Position numbers and translations under genes: made by a program. The notes below the pieces were generated by a model. That model worked only from the letters and a program-made list of their open reading frames with translations, was not told where the DNA came from and did not search any database. Positions 33,365 through 41,593 of a stretch of DNA of 64,000 nucleotides are shown here, piece by piece. Source of the stretch: Flavobacterium palustre (lineage in GTDB: Bacteria; Bacteroidota; Bacteroidia; Flavobacteriales; Flavobacteriaceae). The stretch covers positions 744,001 to 808,000 of the forward strand of contig NZ_BMGA01000001.1 in the NCBI RefSeq assembly GCF_014639535.1, written 5' to 3'. The first letter of the stretch is position 1; every line of letters begins with the position of its first letter.

Positions 33365-34300
33365 ATGGCCGTTTTCAATATCATTCATATTACCAAATAC
33401 CAATACAACCTGCCCATCAAAGAGAGCATTAACGAAATTCGTTTGTTTCCGCATAACTTTGAAAATCAGGATGTATTGCAATACCAGCTTTCCATTACAC
33501 AAAACCCTAATGTAGCTTACACCAACGATTATCATGGCAACAGAGTAGGGAATTTTAACACCCTAGAAGCCCATACCGAAATGACGATTGAATCAAGAAT
33601 GCTCGTACGTGTCAATCATTCGCTTAAAATTCCTGAAATTGACCATACTAAGGTTTCTGATTTGAATTTGTACAACGATATTTATCTATTGCGTCTTTGT
33701 TATCCGGAAACCATCACAAAACAGGATGAAATTGATGCCATTCTAAAAGAAATTGATTGTTCCAATAAATCCATCATCGAAATTGCCTACGAATGCAGTC
33801 AATACATTTATACCCATTTTGCTTACACCAAAGGCATCACCAACATAGAAACTACCGTTGATGAAATTCTGGGACATCGCAAAGGCGTTTGTCAGGATTT
33901 TGCCAATGTGTTATTACAATTATTACGAACTGCCGGTATTCCTTCCCGATATGTAAGTGGTTATATTTGTCCGAACGAAAGCGGTCTAAGAGGCGAAGGC
34001 GCCACCCACGCCTGGGTTGAAATTTATACTCCAAAACAAGGCTGGCTTGGCATTGACCCCACTAATAATATTTGGACAATGGACAACCATGTTAAACTTG
34101 CCGTAGGACATCATTTTATAGATTGTACGCCTGTAAAAGGTACTTTCAAAGGTGTTTCTAAACAAACCCTCTCTGTTTGTGTTTCCATTGGTTATGAAGA
34201 CGGAAGGCATTTTGAAGAAATCAACGATGTGGAATTAGAAAAAAATTCTGTTGAATTTCAACAACAATTGGATTATGCCGAACAACAGCAGCAGCAGTAG
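33365..34300 (+). CDS. Transglutaminase-like cysteine peptidase family (COG1305)
   Basis: Cytoplasmic protein of 311 aa with an N-terminal beta-rich domain (FNIIHITKYQYNLPIKESINEIRLFPH), then a transglutaminase core. The catalytic triad is visible as Cys in GHRKGVCQDFANVLLQLLR, His in GEGATHAWVEIYTP, and Asp in LGIDPTNN. Members act as peptidases, amidases or amide-transfer enzymes. It completes the ATP-grasp/alpha-E operon: making and breaking amide bonds in one operon suggests a processed peptide-like product. The C-terminus ends in a run of glutamines (AEQQQQQ), which is unusual and may be a slippage-prone repeat. Confidence 0.9.
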   Translation: MAVFNIIHITKYQYNLPIKESINEIRLFPHNFENQDVLQYQLSITQNPNVAYTNDYHGNRVGNFNTLEAHTEMTIESRMLVRVNHSLKIPEIDHTKVSDLNLYNDIYLLRLCYPETITKQDEIDAILKEIDCSNKSIIEIAYECSQYIYTHFAYTKGITNIETTVDEILGHRKGVCQDFANVLLQLLRTAGIPSRYVSGYICPNESGLRGEGATHAWVEIYTPKQGWLGIDPTNNIWTMDNHVKLAVGHHFIDCTPVKGTFKGVSKQTLSVCVSIGYEDGRHFEEINDVELEKNSVEFQQQLDYAEQQQQQ

Positions 34301-34325
34301 TTTTATATAAAATCCACTCCTAAAT

Positions 34326-34364
34326 ACAAAAAAAGCGAATCAGAAATCCGATTCGCTTTTTGTA
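34326..34364. terminator. Bidirectional terminator
   Basis: AAAAAGCGAATC pairs with GATTCGCTTTTT across a short loop, with A-run and T-run on either side. It serves the convergent transglutaminase-like and EnvC-like genes. Confidence 0.88.
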
Positions 34365-34381
34365 TTTTATCTAAACCTGAG

Positions 34382-35698
34382 TTAGTTAGCTAACCATCCC
34401 TGAGGGTTCATATAAGTTGTATTTTGCAACAATAAAAACTTAATTACAGTTTTACCTGTATCACCACTGGTTCTAATTCTACCCAGATTTTGTTTAATAC
34501 CTACTTTATCCCCTTTACTTACATTAACGGTACTTAAGTTTTGATAAATAGTAAAATAGTCTCCATGCTGAATCATTACTGCCTTGTTTACAGGCGATAA
34601 AACCATCACACTGGCTACTTCTCCACCAAAAACCGCACGGGCATTAGCTCCGTCATTGGTCGTTATTTCCAGACCGCTGTTATGAACCACTAATGTATTG
34701 TAAATAGGGTGTGGCTGATCGCCATAGCCCAGAGAGATAAATCCTTTTTCTACCGGCCAGGGAAGATTCCCACGATTTGCTCTGAAATTATCCGCTAAAA
34801 CTTTATCTGCCGGTGTCATTTCAATTCTTGAAGAGGACACTGAAGCTCTTGAAACGGTTTCTTTGACCTCTTTGACCTCTTTTGTGGTTGAAGATTTCGA
34901 AGAAGATTTGGACGATTTCTCGGCGGCGGCTAATGCAGCGGCTTTAGCACGTTCGGCAGCTGCTTTTCTGTTGGCTTCGGCAATAGCTTCGCGAATTAAA
35001 CGGTTAATTTGGGCATCAATAGTTCTGGACTCTCTTTGTTTTTTTCGAATTTCAGAAACAATTCGGTTTTTATCTTTTTTAATCTGATTAACCAATTTTT
35101 CCTGTTCCTGTTTTTCTTTTACAAGCGTTTCTCTTTCCTTTTGATTTTCGGCCAGTAACTTTTGCTTGGCAATTTTTTGAAGCTTTAATTTTTCGTTATA
35201 ACGAACTAATTCTGTCGATTTAGCGTTAATTTCTATTCCTTGGGATTTTCTAAAACTGGTATATTGTTTTAAATATTGTACCCTTTTATAAGCCTGTAAA
35301 AAATTCTCCGACGAAAGTATAAACATCGCCCTGCTTTGCTCAGAACGACTTTTATATGAATTGACAATTTTCTTGGCATAATCTTCTTTTAGAACCTTCA
35401 ATTCTCTGTTCAGCTTGTTTATTTTAAGCTGATTCAAATACATGTCATTCGCTAAAAGGCGGGTTTGCTTCTCGGTAGTATGAATCAAATTTTCTTTCAG
35501 TCTAATCTTGTTCTTTTGAATCAAAAAAACATTCATAGCCGATTTTTCCTTTGACCTGACACTTTTCAGCATCTTTTCATTCTCTCTAATCTCTTTTTGA
35601 ATTTGAGCTTTGCGTTGTTCTAATTTTTCTTGCTGCGACTGACTCCACATAGTAGAAGTCAAACACAGAAATAACAGACTAAGGAGATATTTTGGCAT
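34382..35698 (-). CDS. EnvC-like murein hydrolase activator, degenerate LytM domain
   Basis: Exported protein of 438 aa with a signal peptide (1-19, ending TMWSQS), long coiled coils (about 20-240), an Ala/Ser/Lys-rich linker and a C-terminal M23/LytM fold (about 300-438). The metal-binding residues are gone: the usual Y-x-HL reads YQNL and the HLHFE motif reads IKFLLL. EnvC and related activators have this organisation and stimulate amidases instead of cutting peptidoglycan. It is the last gene of a cluster with a DUF4292 lipoprotein and TPR protein. Role in cell division or separation is inferred. Confidence 0.88.
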   Translation of the reverse strand: MPKYLLSLLFLCLTSTMWSQSQQEKLEQRKAQIQKEIRENEKMLKSVRSKEKSAMNVFLIQKNKIRLKENLIHTTEKQTRLLANDMYLNQLKINKLNRELKVLKEDYAKKIVNSYKSRSEQSRAMFILSSENFLQAYKRVQYLKQYTSFRKSQGIEINAKSTELVRYNEKLKLQKIAKQKLLAENQKERETLVKEKQEQEKLVNQIKKDKNRIVSEIRKKQRESRTIDAQINRLIREAIAEANRKAAAERAKAAALAAAEKSSKSSSKSSTTKEVKEVKETVSRASVSSSRIEMTPADKVLADNFRANRGNLPWPVEKGFISLGYGDQPHPIYNTLVVHNSGLEITTNDGANARAVFGGEVASVMVLSPVNKAVMIQHGDYFTIYQNLSTVNVSKGDKVGIKQNLGRIRTSGDTGKTVIKFLLLQNTTYMNPQGWLAN

Positions 35699-35722
35699 CT
35701 TAAAAACTATTTTTGGGCAAAT

Positions 35723-36502
35723 TTACTTAATTATTATTCTTTTATAACCATCAGGAATACTATATGGGAAAGAAAGTTCTTCGTTGAATGAAACCGAATT
35801 GTAATTCAGATTAATTTCTGATTTTCCTTTAGGCTGAGCCGTCTTAATTTCAACGCTGGCAGGCAAATTAGCTTCTTTATGAGTTACTCTTTCCGGGTAA
35901 GTAATTTGAATGCTTCTGTTTTCAGCTGTTTGTGTTACTTCCTGTTTGTTTACACTAAAATCAGTTGGGTTAAAATAATAACTTTTTTTAGTATTTCCAT
36001 TATTTGAATCGTCTAATCGATACAAATTATCTAACAGAATTTTGGTGTATTTTCCTTTATTCAAATCATCCAAAGCTTCTCCTGTCAACATGTTTTGGAT
36101 TTTACTGTAATCTAAATCGGTGCCTAACCACTGACTCAATGCGCTGAAATCACCATCAAAATAAGTCCCTTTTACTTTTTCGTAATAACTTACCGATGTA
36201 GGAGTTATGGAAGCTTTTGCCATTGTTATACCCAGAAAACGAAGACTGACTAAAATTTGTTGGTCTTTCTTAATTTTAATTTCAGCCGTTACATTTTGGG
36301 CTTGTTTGTCATCAGCATAACGCGCATTAGCTTTAATGTATAATGTAGAAAAATCACTTTTATTGTTGTAATGATTATCTATTATTTTAGTTGCCTTCAT
36401 ATCATCAACAACCTCTTCAGTAACCGTTGCCGACGTTGCAACAGCCTTAGGTTTACAGGAAACCATAAAAACAATGGCTGCTATTGCTAAATACTTATTC
36501 AT
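35723..36502 (-). CDS. DUF4292 family lipoprotein
   Basis: Outer-membrane or periplasmic lipoprotein of 259 aa; the lipobox is MVSCKP (residues 13-18). It has the beta-rich pattern of the family (FSTLYIKANARY, VSLRFLGITMAKASITPTSVSYYEK, INLNYNSVSFNEELSFPYSIPDGYKRI), which resembles lipoprotein-carrier folds such as LolA/LolB. Its start overlaps the stop of the upstream TPR gene by 8 nt and the EnvC-like gene follows 24 nt after, so the three are co-translated. A lipoprotein trafficking or envelope role is an inference from fold resemblance and context. Confidence 0.82.
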   Translation of the reverse strand: MNKYLAIAAIVFMVSCKPKAVATSATVTEEVVDDMKATKIIDNHYNNKSDFSTLYIKANARYADDKQAQNVTAEIKIKKDQQILVSLRFLGITMAKASITPTSVSYYEKVKGTYFDGDFSALSQWLGTDLDYSKIQNMLTGEALDDLNKGKYTKILLDNLYRLDDSNNGNTKKSYYFNPTDFSVNKQEVTQTAENRSIQITYPERVTHKEANLPASVEIKTAQPKGKSEINLNYNSVSFNEELSFPYSIPDGYKRIIIK

Positions 36503-37853
36503 TTTGTTTTTTCTTTTTTAATAGTTCGTTAGCTTTCGAAAAATAGAACTCTTTTTTATTATTATCACCTAAACCATTAAAGGCTTCTCCCAGTTGAATA
36601 TTATAACCAATTTCCAACGACAAATCTTCCACCACATAATCCATGCCCATTTCTAAGATTTCCTTAGCTTTTTTAAACTCTTGCAACTGATTGTAAGCTA
36701 ATCCTGCAAAATAATAAAATTGGGCCTGAACCGGATACAATTCGATCATTTCTTGGGCAATTTTAGCAACTTTATCAAATTGCTCCATTTGAGAATAGAC
36801 ATCAATCAAAAGCAGATTAATTTCTACATCGGCTTCACCCATTTTTTTGAGTGCCATTTGATAGTATTTTATCGCTTTATTCCATTGTTTTTTATTGTGG
36901 TAATATTTAGCTATTTCCTTAGCAACATTCACATTTTTATCTTCGTCAAAATAAGCAATTGCCTTGTCTAAATCGGTTTCTAATTGTGGATTATTATTGA
37001 CATAAATCAAAAATTCATTAAAAACACGATGCTTTATTTTACTGTCTATTGTTTTGCTTGCCAAAACCGTATTCATAGCTTTAACCGCTTTCTCACTATC
37101 ATTGACAACTAAATAGTTTTTAAACAAACTGACCTGTACCCATTCGGAATTCGGAATTTCCTTTTCGAGTTTTCGAACCGTTTCCATTACTTTTTCCAAA
37201 TCGTCTTTTTTTGAATACAAGTAAATCAACGCAATGTAATTTTCCTCAACCTTGGGATATTTATTAATTTGCTCAACCAGATTCGTTATTTCGCCATCCT
37301 GGTATTTTCCCTGAGACAAAATCTGAAGCTTATAATTTTCTCTCCTTTCTGATTTTCCAACCGTTTCATTCAACTCATTGATAAGCAGTAAAGCTTTATC
37401 AAATTCAGCGGTATTCATATACAACGAAGTCAAATCTTCTTTGAACTTGGGATCAAACAGAATCAGCTTATTAATCACCTTAATGGCATCGGCATAATCC
37501 CTGGTGGCATAATCCACATCATACATTCCTATCAAAAACCATTTGTTTTTAGGATCTAAACTATTGGCTTTTTCGAATGAAGAATAGGCATTTTTATAAT
37601 CTTTTAAAGCCAAATAATTTTTGCCTAATTCATGATAAATCGTAGCATTATTGACATCTAATTTCAAACAGCGTTCGAGAGCCGTAATGGCTTTGTCGTA
37701 ATTTTCAATTGCTTTTTGCTTTAAAGCTTCAAAAAAATACTCTTTAAACTTATTCTCTTCGGGTTTAATTTCTTCAGGTTCCGTTTGTCCCCATGACAAA
37801 GCCGAATTGCTTAGCAAAACCAACATTATCAGTAAAGAGACTGCCTTTTTCAT
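36495..37853 (-). CDS. Exported tetratricopeptide repeat protein
   Basis: Periplasmic or membrane-associated TPR protein of 452 aa. A signal peptide ends NSALSWGQ (residues 16-23). TPR units are visible as DKAITALERCLKLDVNNATIYHELGKNYLALKDYKNAYSSFEKANSLDP near the N-terminus and again at KQWNKAIKYYQMALKKMGEADVEI and KKAKEIL-type helices at the C-terminus. It is likely a scaffold for envelope assembly. It overlaps the DUF4292 gene downstream, and the sugar nucleotidyltransferase gene lies upstream across a long inverted repeat. Confidence 0.88.
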   Translation of the reverse strand: MKKAVSLLIMLVLLSNSALSWGQTEPEEIKPEENKFKEYFFEALKQKAIENYDKAITALERCLKLDVNNATIYHELGKNYLALKDYKNAYSSFEKANSLDPKNKWFLIGMYDVDYATRDYADAIKVINKLILFDPKFKEDLTSLYMNTAEFDKALLLINELNETVGKSERRENYKLQILSQGKYQDGEITNLVEQINKYPKVEENYIALIYLYSKKDDLEKVMETVRKLEKEIPNSEWVQVSLFKNYLVVNDSEKAVKAMNTVLASKTIDSKIKHRVFNEFLIYVNNNPQLETDLDKAIAYFDEDKNVNVAKEIAKYYHNKKQWNKAIKYYQMALKKMGEADVEINLLLIDVYSQMEQFDKVAKIAQEMIELYPVQAQFYYFAGLAYNQLQEFKKAKEILEMGMDYVVEDLSLEIGYNIQLGEAFNGLGDNNKKEFYFSKANELLKKKKQNE

Positions 37854-37889
37854 TTTCCCGAATTAATCACATTATATATGCTTTTTTGT

Positions 37890-37961
37890 GTCATTTCGAC
37901 GAAGGAGAAATCACATAACGAGAACAAATATCTTGTGTGATTTCTCCTTCGTCGAAATGAC
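37890..37961. repeat. 26-bp perfect inverted repeat (REP-like)
   Basis: The arm starting GTCATTTCGACGAAGGAG (37890-37915) is exactly complementary to 37936-37961, with a 20-nt loop. It lies between the TPR and nucleotidyltransferase genes. From memory, GTCATTTCGACGAAGGAG-type repeats are common between Bacteroidota genes; the perfect pairing suggests recent mobility or selection on the hairpin. Confidence 0.75.
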
Positions 37962-37988
37962 AAAAGCATACAGTTTTAGTGTCCTAAA

Positions 37989-38999
37989 TTATTCTAATAC
38001 CGAATAATCACCTATACTAATGCTGGTGAAATTACCATCAAAACTAGCGTGATTCCCAATCATGGCATTGTCCAGATTAGCATTTTTAATATGCGCATGT
38101 GTTTGCACCAAACTGTTCTTAATACTGCTGTCAATTACGTGGCAGCCATTTCCTAAAGACACATTAGGACCAACTGTAGCGTTAATCAAAACTACATCTT
38201 CGCCAATAAAACAAGGCTCAATAATGGTTGAATTTTCAATTTTTATCTTTGGAGAAACCAAACTTTCTTTATCCTCAGCCAGGAAAGCCAGCATTCTGGA
38301 ATTGGTTTCTACCGTTACATTTTTGTTTCCGCAATCCATCCAGGCACTTACTTCACCGGTTTTAAAGATTTTTCCGTTGGCCATCATGTTTTTAATACCA
38401 TCGTTAATTTGGTATTCGCCACCATTTTGGATGTTGTTGTCTAAAACGTTTTGCAATTCCTGTTTTAAAACAGCTATATCTTTGAAATAATAAATCCCGA
38501 TAACTGCCAAATCACTAACGAATTCTTTTGGTTTTTCAACCAATTCGATGATTTCGTTTTTCTCATTTAATTTTACCACACCAAAGGCTTCCGGATTTTC
38601 AATTTGTTTTACCCAGATTACCGAATCAGCTGTTGGATCCAATTCAAAATCAGCTCTGATTAAAGTATCGGCATAAGCAATTACTGCAGGACCCGAAAGC
38701 GAATCTTTGGCACACATAATCGCATGTCCTGTTCCTAAAGCTTCATTTTGATAATAAATAGTTCCTCTCGCGCCTAATTTTTCGGCGATAGCAATTAAAT
38801 CCTGTTCTACTTTTTCACCAAAACTTTCGTGAATAATAAAAGCAACTTCTTCAATTTCCTGATTCAAAACTCCGGCAATATCTTCCACTAATCGATGAAC
38901 AATTGGTTTACCGGCTACCGGGATTAATGGTTTAGGAATGGTTAATGTATGTGGGCGTAAACGTGAACCACGTCCGGCCATTGGAACGATTATTTTCAT
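37989..38999 (-). CDS. NDP-sugar pyrophosphorylase/acyltransferase-like protein
   Basis: Cytoplasmic nucleotidyltransferase of 336 aa making an activated sugar for cell-surface glycans. The signature GRGSRLRPHTLTIPKPLIPVAGKP spans residues 9-32, with the catalytic and substrate-binding region YADTLIRADF and NGGEYQINDGI later. The C-terminal part (about 245-330) contains left-handed beta-helix-like hexapeptides (IIEPCFIGEDVVLINATVGPNVSLGNGC), as in GlmU- or RfbA-like fusions. Thymidylyl or uridylyl specificity cannot be decided. It sits upstream of the TPR/DUF4292/EnvC genes in an envelope cluster. Confidence 0.88.
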   Translation of the reverse strand: MKIIVPMAGRGSRLRPHTLTIPKPLIPVAGKPIVHRLVEDIAGVLNQEIEEVAFIIHESFGEKVEQDLIAIAEKLGARGTIYYQNEALGTGHAIMCAKDSLSGPAVIAYADTLIRADFELDPTADSVIWVKQIENPEAFGVVKLNEKNEIIELVEKPKEFVSDLAVIGIYYFKDIAVLKQELQNVLDNNIQNGGEYQINDGIKNMMANGKIFKTGEVSAWMDCGNKNVTVETNSRMLAFLAEDKESLVSPKIKIENSTIIEPCFIGEDVVLINATVGPNVSLGNGCHVIDSSIKNSLVQTHAHIKNANLDNAMIGNHASFDGNFTSISIGDYSVLE

Positions 39000-39007
39000 A
39001 TTTCTTG

Positions 39008-39021
39008 CCCGCGAATGCGGG
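39008..39021. repeat. Small GC-rich hairpin downstream of the GIY-YIG gene
   Basis: CCCGCGAATGCGGG folds as a 5-bp stem and tetraloop, 19 nt past the GIY-YIG stop. A similar small hairpin (39428-39447) lies on the other side of that gene. Confidence 0.5.
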
Positions 39022-39039
39022 TATCTTTTAAATTAAACT

Positions 39040-39354
39040 TTATTCTCTTATTTTATTAAAATTGAAATTCCAATTTAAGCTTATATCCAACCACGTTGGA
39101 TTCATATCTTCTATTAATTTTACTTTCCAATCTCTTTTCCATTTTTTTAATTGTTTTTCTCTTTTTGTAGCATCAAAACCATTTTCCCATTCTTCAAAAT
39201 AAATTAACTTATCACAATTATATTTTGCCGTAAAAGAATTTGAATAAACTTTTAGTTTATGTTCTTTAACTCTTTCTATTAAATTATCTGTTACTCCAAT
39301 GTAAATTACTCCTTTATGTTTATTTGACATAATATAAACAAACCATAATTTCAT
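39040..39354 (-). CDS. Single-domain GIY-YIG nuclease family protein
   Basis: Small nuclease-like protein of 104 aa. The GIY-YIG core is WFVYIMSNKHKGVIYIGVTDNL (the VYI and YIG halves at residues 5-7 and 17-19), followed by RVKEHKLKVYSNSFTAKYNCDKLIYFEEW and REKQLKKWKRDWK, as in URI-type endonucleases. It is AT-rich and lies between dut and a nucleotidyltransferase gene, with a small hairpin on each side, so it looks inserted into an otherwise conserved envelope cluster. Proteins of this size are often multi-copy in Bacteroidota; the DNA target is unknown. Confidence 0.87.
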   Translation of the reverse strand: MKLWFVYIMSNKHKGVIYIGVTDNLIERVKEHKLKVYSNSFTAKYNCDKLIYFEEWENGFDATKREKQLKKWKRDWKVKLIEDMNPTWLDISLNWNFNFNKIRE

Positions 39355-39427
39355 TTTAAAAATTTAATTTATTTTAAAACTTTTTGCTTTAGAAGAAAGT
39401 TTTCTGCTTCCCATATTGAACACAAGA

Positions 39428-39447
39428 TTCCTGCTTTCGCAGGAATT
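39428..39447. repeat. Hairpin overlapping the dut stop codon
   Basis: ATTCCTGCTTTCGCAGGAAT is an 8-bp stem with a TTTC loop. It overlaps the end of dut and may act as its terminator. It has the same design as the hairpin at 39008-39021 beyond the GIY-YIG gene. Confidence 0.55.
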
Positions 39448-39880
39448 ATTTTACCCCTGTGCTGCCAAAACCGCCTGCTCCTCTTGAAGTTTCAGTTAAT
39501 TCTTCCACTTCAATCCATTCGGCGCGTTCGTATTTAGCAATAATTAATTGGGCAACTCTTTCTCCGTTTTGAATTTCAAAAGCCTGATTGGATAAATTCA
39601 CCAAAATGACTCCTATTTCTCCGCGGTAATCGGCATCAACCGTTCCGGGGCTATTCAAAACCGTAATTCCGTGTTTGGCCGCCAGTCCGCTTCTTGGTCG
39701 CACTTGCGCTTCATAACCTATCGGTAATTCGATAAAAAGACCGGTTTTAACGATGGTTCTGTCTAAAGGCTGTAAGACTATCGATTCGGTTAAATTTGCT
39801 CTTAAATCCATTCCTGCCGAAGCTATGGTTTCATAACTTGGTAAAGCATGTTGCGATTTATTGATAATGTTTATTTTCAT
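39446..39880 (-). CDS. dut: Deoxyuridine 5'-triphosphate nucleotidohydrolase
   Basis: Cytoplasmic trimeric dUTPase of 144 aa: hydrolyses dUTP to dUMP and pyrophosphate, limiting uracil in DNA and feeding dTMP synthesis. All five motifs are present: AGMDLRA (I), RPRSGLA (II), [13 protein letters not shown] (III), [10 protein letters not shown] (IV) and [10 protein letters not shown] at the C-terminus (V). It lies 33 nt downstream of the flippase gene. Length and motifs make this a firm call. Confidence 0.97.
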   Translation of the reverse strand: MKINIINKSQHALPSYETIASAGMDLRANLTESIVLQPLDRTIVKTGLFIELPIGYEAQVRPRSGLAAKHGITVLNSPGTVDADYRGEIGVILVNLSNQAFEIQNGERVAQLIIAKYERAEWIEVEELTETSRGAGGFGSTGVK

Positions 39881-39913
39881 ATTATAAATATTGTTATAAA
39901 AACAAATATCCGC

Positions 39914-41389
39914 TTATTGCGGCGGTTTGCTTTTAGTTTTAAGAAGGCCTATTAAAGTTTCTTTCTCGTTATGGTAAATAAAATAAAGGAACAACAATAA
40001 TAAACTGATTCCAACAAAGTAATTTTCTCTAAAGCGATAAAAAGAAATCACGGAAAACAAAACCGACAAACCTAAATAACCTCCAATTTTTTGGAAATCA
40101 TAAGGAATAGGATAATATTTGTTTCCAAGATAATACGAAATCAACATCATGCTTCCATAAGCCGCCAATGTTGCTATAGCCGAACCTACATAACTCATTG
40201 AAGGAATCAACATAAAGTTAAGTACCAAAGTAACAATTGCTCCTACAATAGAAATATAAGCACCCACATAGGTTTTATCAATCAACTTATACCAAACAGA
40301 AAGATTCGTATAAATTCCCAAACAGAAATTGGCCAGAATAATCAAAGGAACCACTTTCATCGCTACCCAATAGGATTCGTCGCGAATCATGATGAATTTG
40401 AACAAATCAGCAAATACAATCACACTTAACATAATAAACGAACCAAAGATGACAAAATACTTCGTTACCATTGCATAAGTTTTCGGTGCATTCTCATTTT
40501 TAGCATGGCTAAAAAAGAATGGCTCAATTCCAAGTGTATAAGCCGTACGATACAAAACCATAAACAAACCTAATTTATAACAGGCTGAATAAACCCCTAC
40601 TTCATCATCAGCGATACTTTTTGGCAGTAATTTAGACAATAGAATTTTATCAAATTGTTCGTTGATGGCAAAAGCGATTCCGGCTACCAAAATAGGCAAT
40701 CCATAGACCATCATTCGTTTCCATAGATTAAAATTAATCTTCCATTTTAAGAAAACATAATCCGGTGACAAAACAACAAAAGTCAATAAACTGGCAATAA
40801 TATTGGCTAAGAAAATATAGCCTACCTGAAAATTCTCAATGTAAAAAGAACCAACGATACCTGTTGGATTCAAATCCGATAATTTAGGCAAGTACACTAA
40901 AAACAAAACACTTAGCAAAAGATTGACTAAGACATTTCCAATTTTAATAACAGCATACATTATTGGCCTCTGTAAAGCTCTTAACTTAGAAAAAGGAATA
41001 ATTACCAAAGCATCCAGAACTAAAATCCAAATGGCATAAGTAATGTATTGTGAGTCGATACCGGACCAATCGGCTAATGTAGTTCGGAATAAAAGAGCTG
41101 CAACTAAAAACATCATAGTTGTCCAAAAAATGGAAACCATTGAGGTTTCAACAACCGACTGTTTATCTTCTTCCTTGTTGTAAAATCTAAAAAAGGCCGT
41201 TTCCATTCCGTAAGCCAAAATCACATTGAAAAAAATCATCCAGGCAAATATGATGGTGACTTTCCCGTACTCATCTTTGGGAAGCAAATCGGTATATAAG
41301 GGCACTAATAGGAAGCTAAACATCCTAGGAACAACCGTAGCAAGTCCGTAAATGGCCGTTTGTTTAAAAAGATTTTTATATAATCCCAA
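39914..41389 (-). CDS. Polysaccharide/lipid-linked oligosaccharide flippase (MOP superfamily)
   Basis: Inner-membrane protein of 491 aa with about 12-14 transmembrane helices, starting GLYKNLFKQTAIYGLATVVPRMFSFLLVPLYTDLLP, a typical Wzx or polysaccharide-export opening. It is expected to move lipid-linked glycan precursors across the membrane. Hydrophobic segments continue to the end (ISLLLLFLYFIYH). It begins the minus-strand envelope cluster that includes dut, a sugar nucleotidyltransferase, TPR, DUF4292 and EnvC-like genes. Substrate is unknown. Confidence 0.9.
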   Translation of the reverse strand: MGLYKNLFKQTAIYGLATVVPRMFSFLLVPLYTDLLPKDEYGKVTIIFAWMIFFNVILAYGMETAFFRFYNKEEDKQSVVETSMVSIFWTTMMFLVAALLFRTTLADWSGIDSQYITYAIWILVLDALVIIPFSKLRALQRPIMYAVIKIGNVLVNLLLSVLFLVYLPKLSDLNPTGIVGSFYIENFQVGYIFLANIIASLLTFVVLSPDYVFLKWKINFNLWKRMMVYGLPILVAGIAFAINEQFDKILLSKLLPKSIADDEVGVYSACYKLGLFMVLYRTAYTLGIEPFFFSHAKNENAPKTYAMVTKYFVIFGSFIMLSVIVFADLFKFIMIRDESYWVAMKVVPLIILANFCLGIYTNLSVWYKLIDKTYVGAYISIVGAIVTLVLNFMLIPSMSYVGSAIATLAAYGSMMLISYYLGNKYYPIPYDFQKIGGYLGLSVLFSVISFYRFRENYFVGISLLLLFLYFIYHNEKETLIGLLKTKSKPPQ

Positions 41390-41548
41390 AATATGGTGTT
41401 TATTATTTTTTTTACAAAAACAAAAATAACGAAATCTTTGGTTATTCAGTATTCGATTTCTAATGATTATTTTTTCTTTTAATAGTTTAAAATTAACTCA
41501 TTTAGACTTTTAAAAGTGTTTGATGAACAGGCTATAAAAACAAAAAAA

Positions 41549-41570
41549 GCGGTTGAAAAAATTCAACCGC
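41549..41570 (-). terminator. Rho-independent terminator of the ATP synthase operon
   Basis: GCGGTTGAA (41549-41557) pairs with TTCAACCGC (41562-41570), and the minus strand continues with seven Ts. It lies 24 nt past the atpG stop. Confidence 0.9.
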
Positions 41571-41593
41571 CTTAGTATATAAAGTAAATATTC

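Noticed and set aside
38062-38490. 142-aa plus-strand frame
   Set aside because: It is antisense to the nucleotidyltransferase gene, whose motifs are clear.
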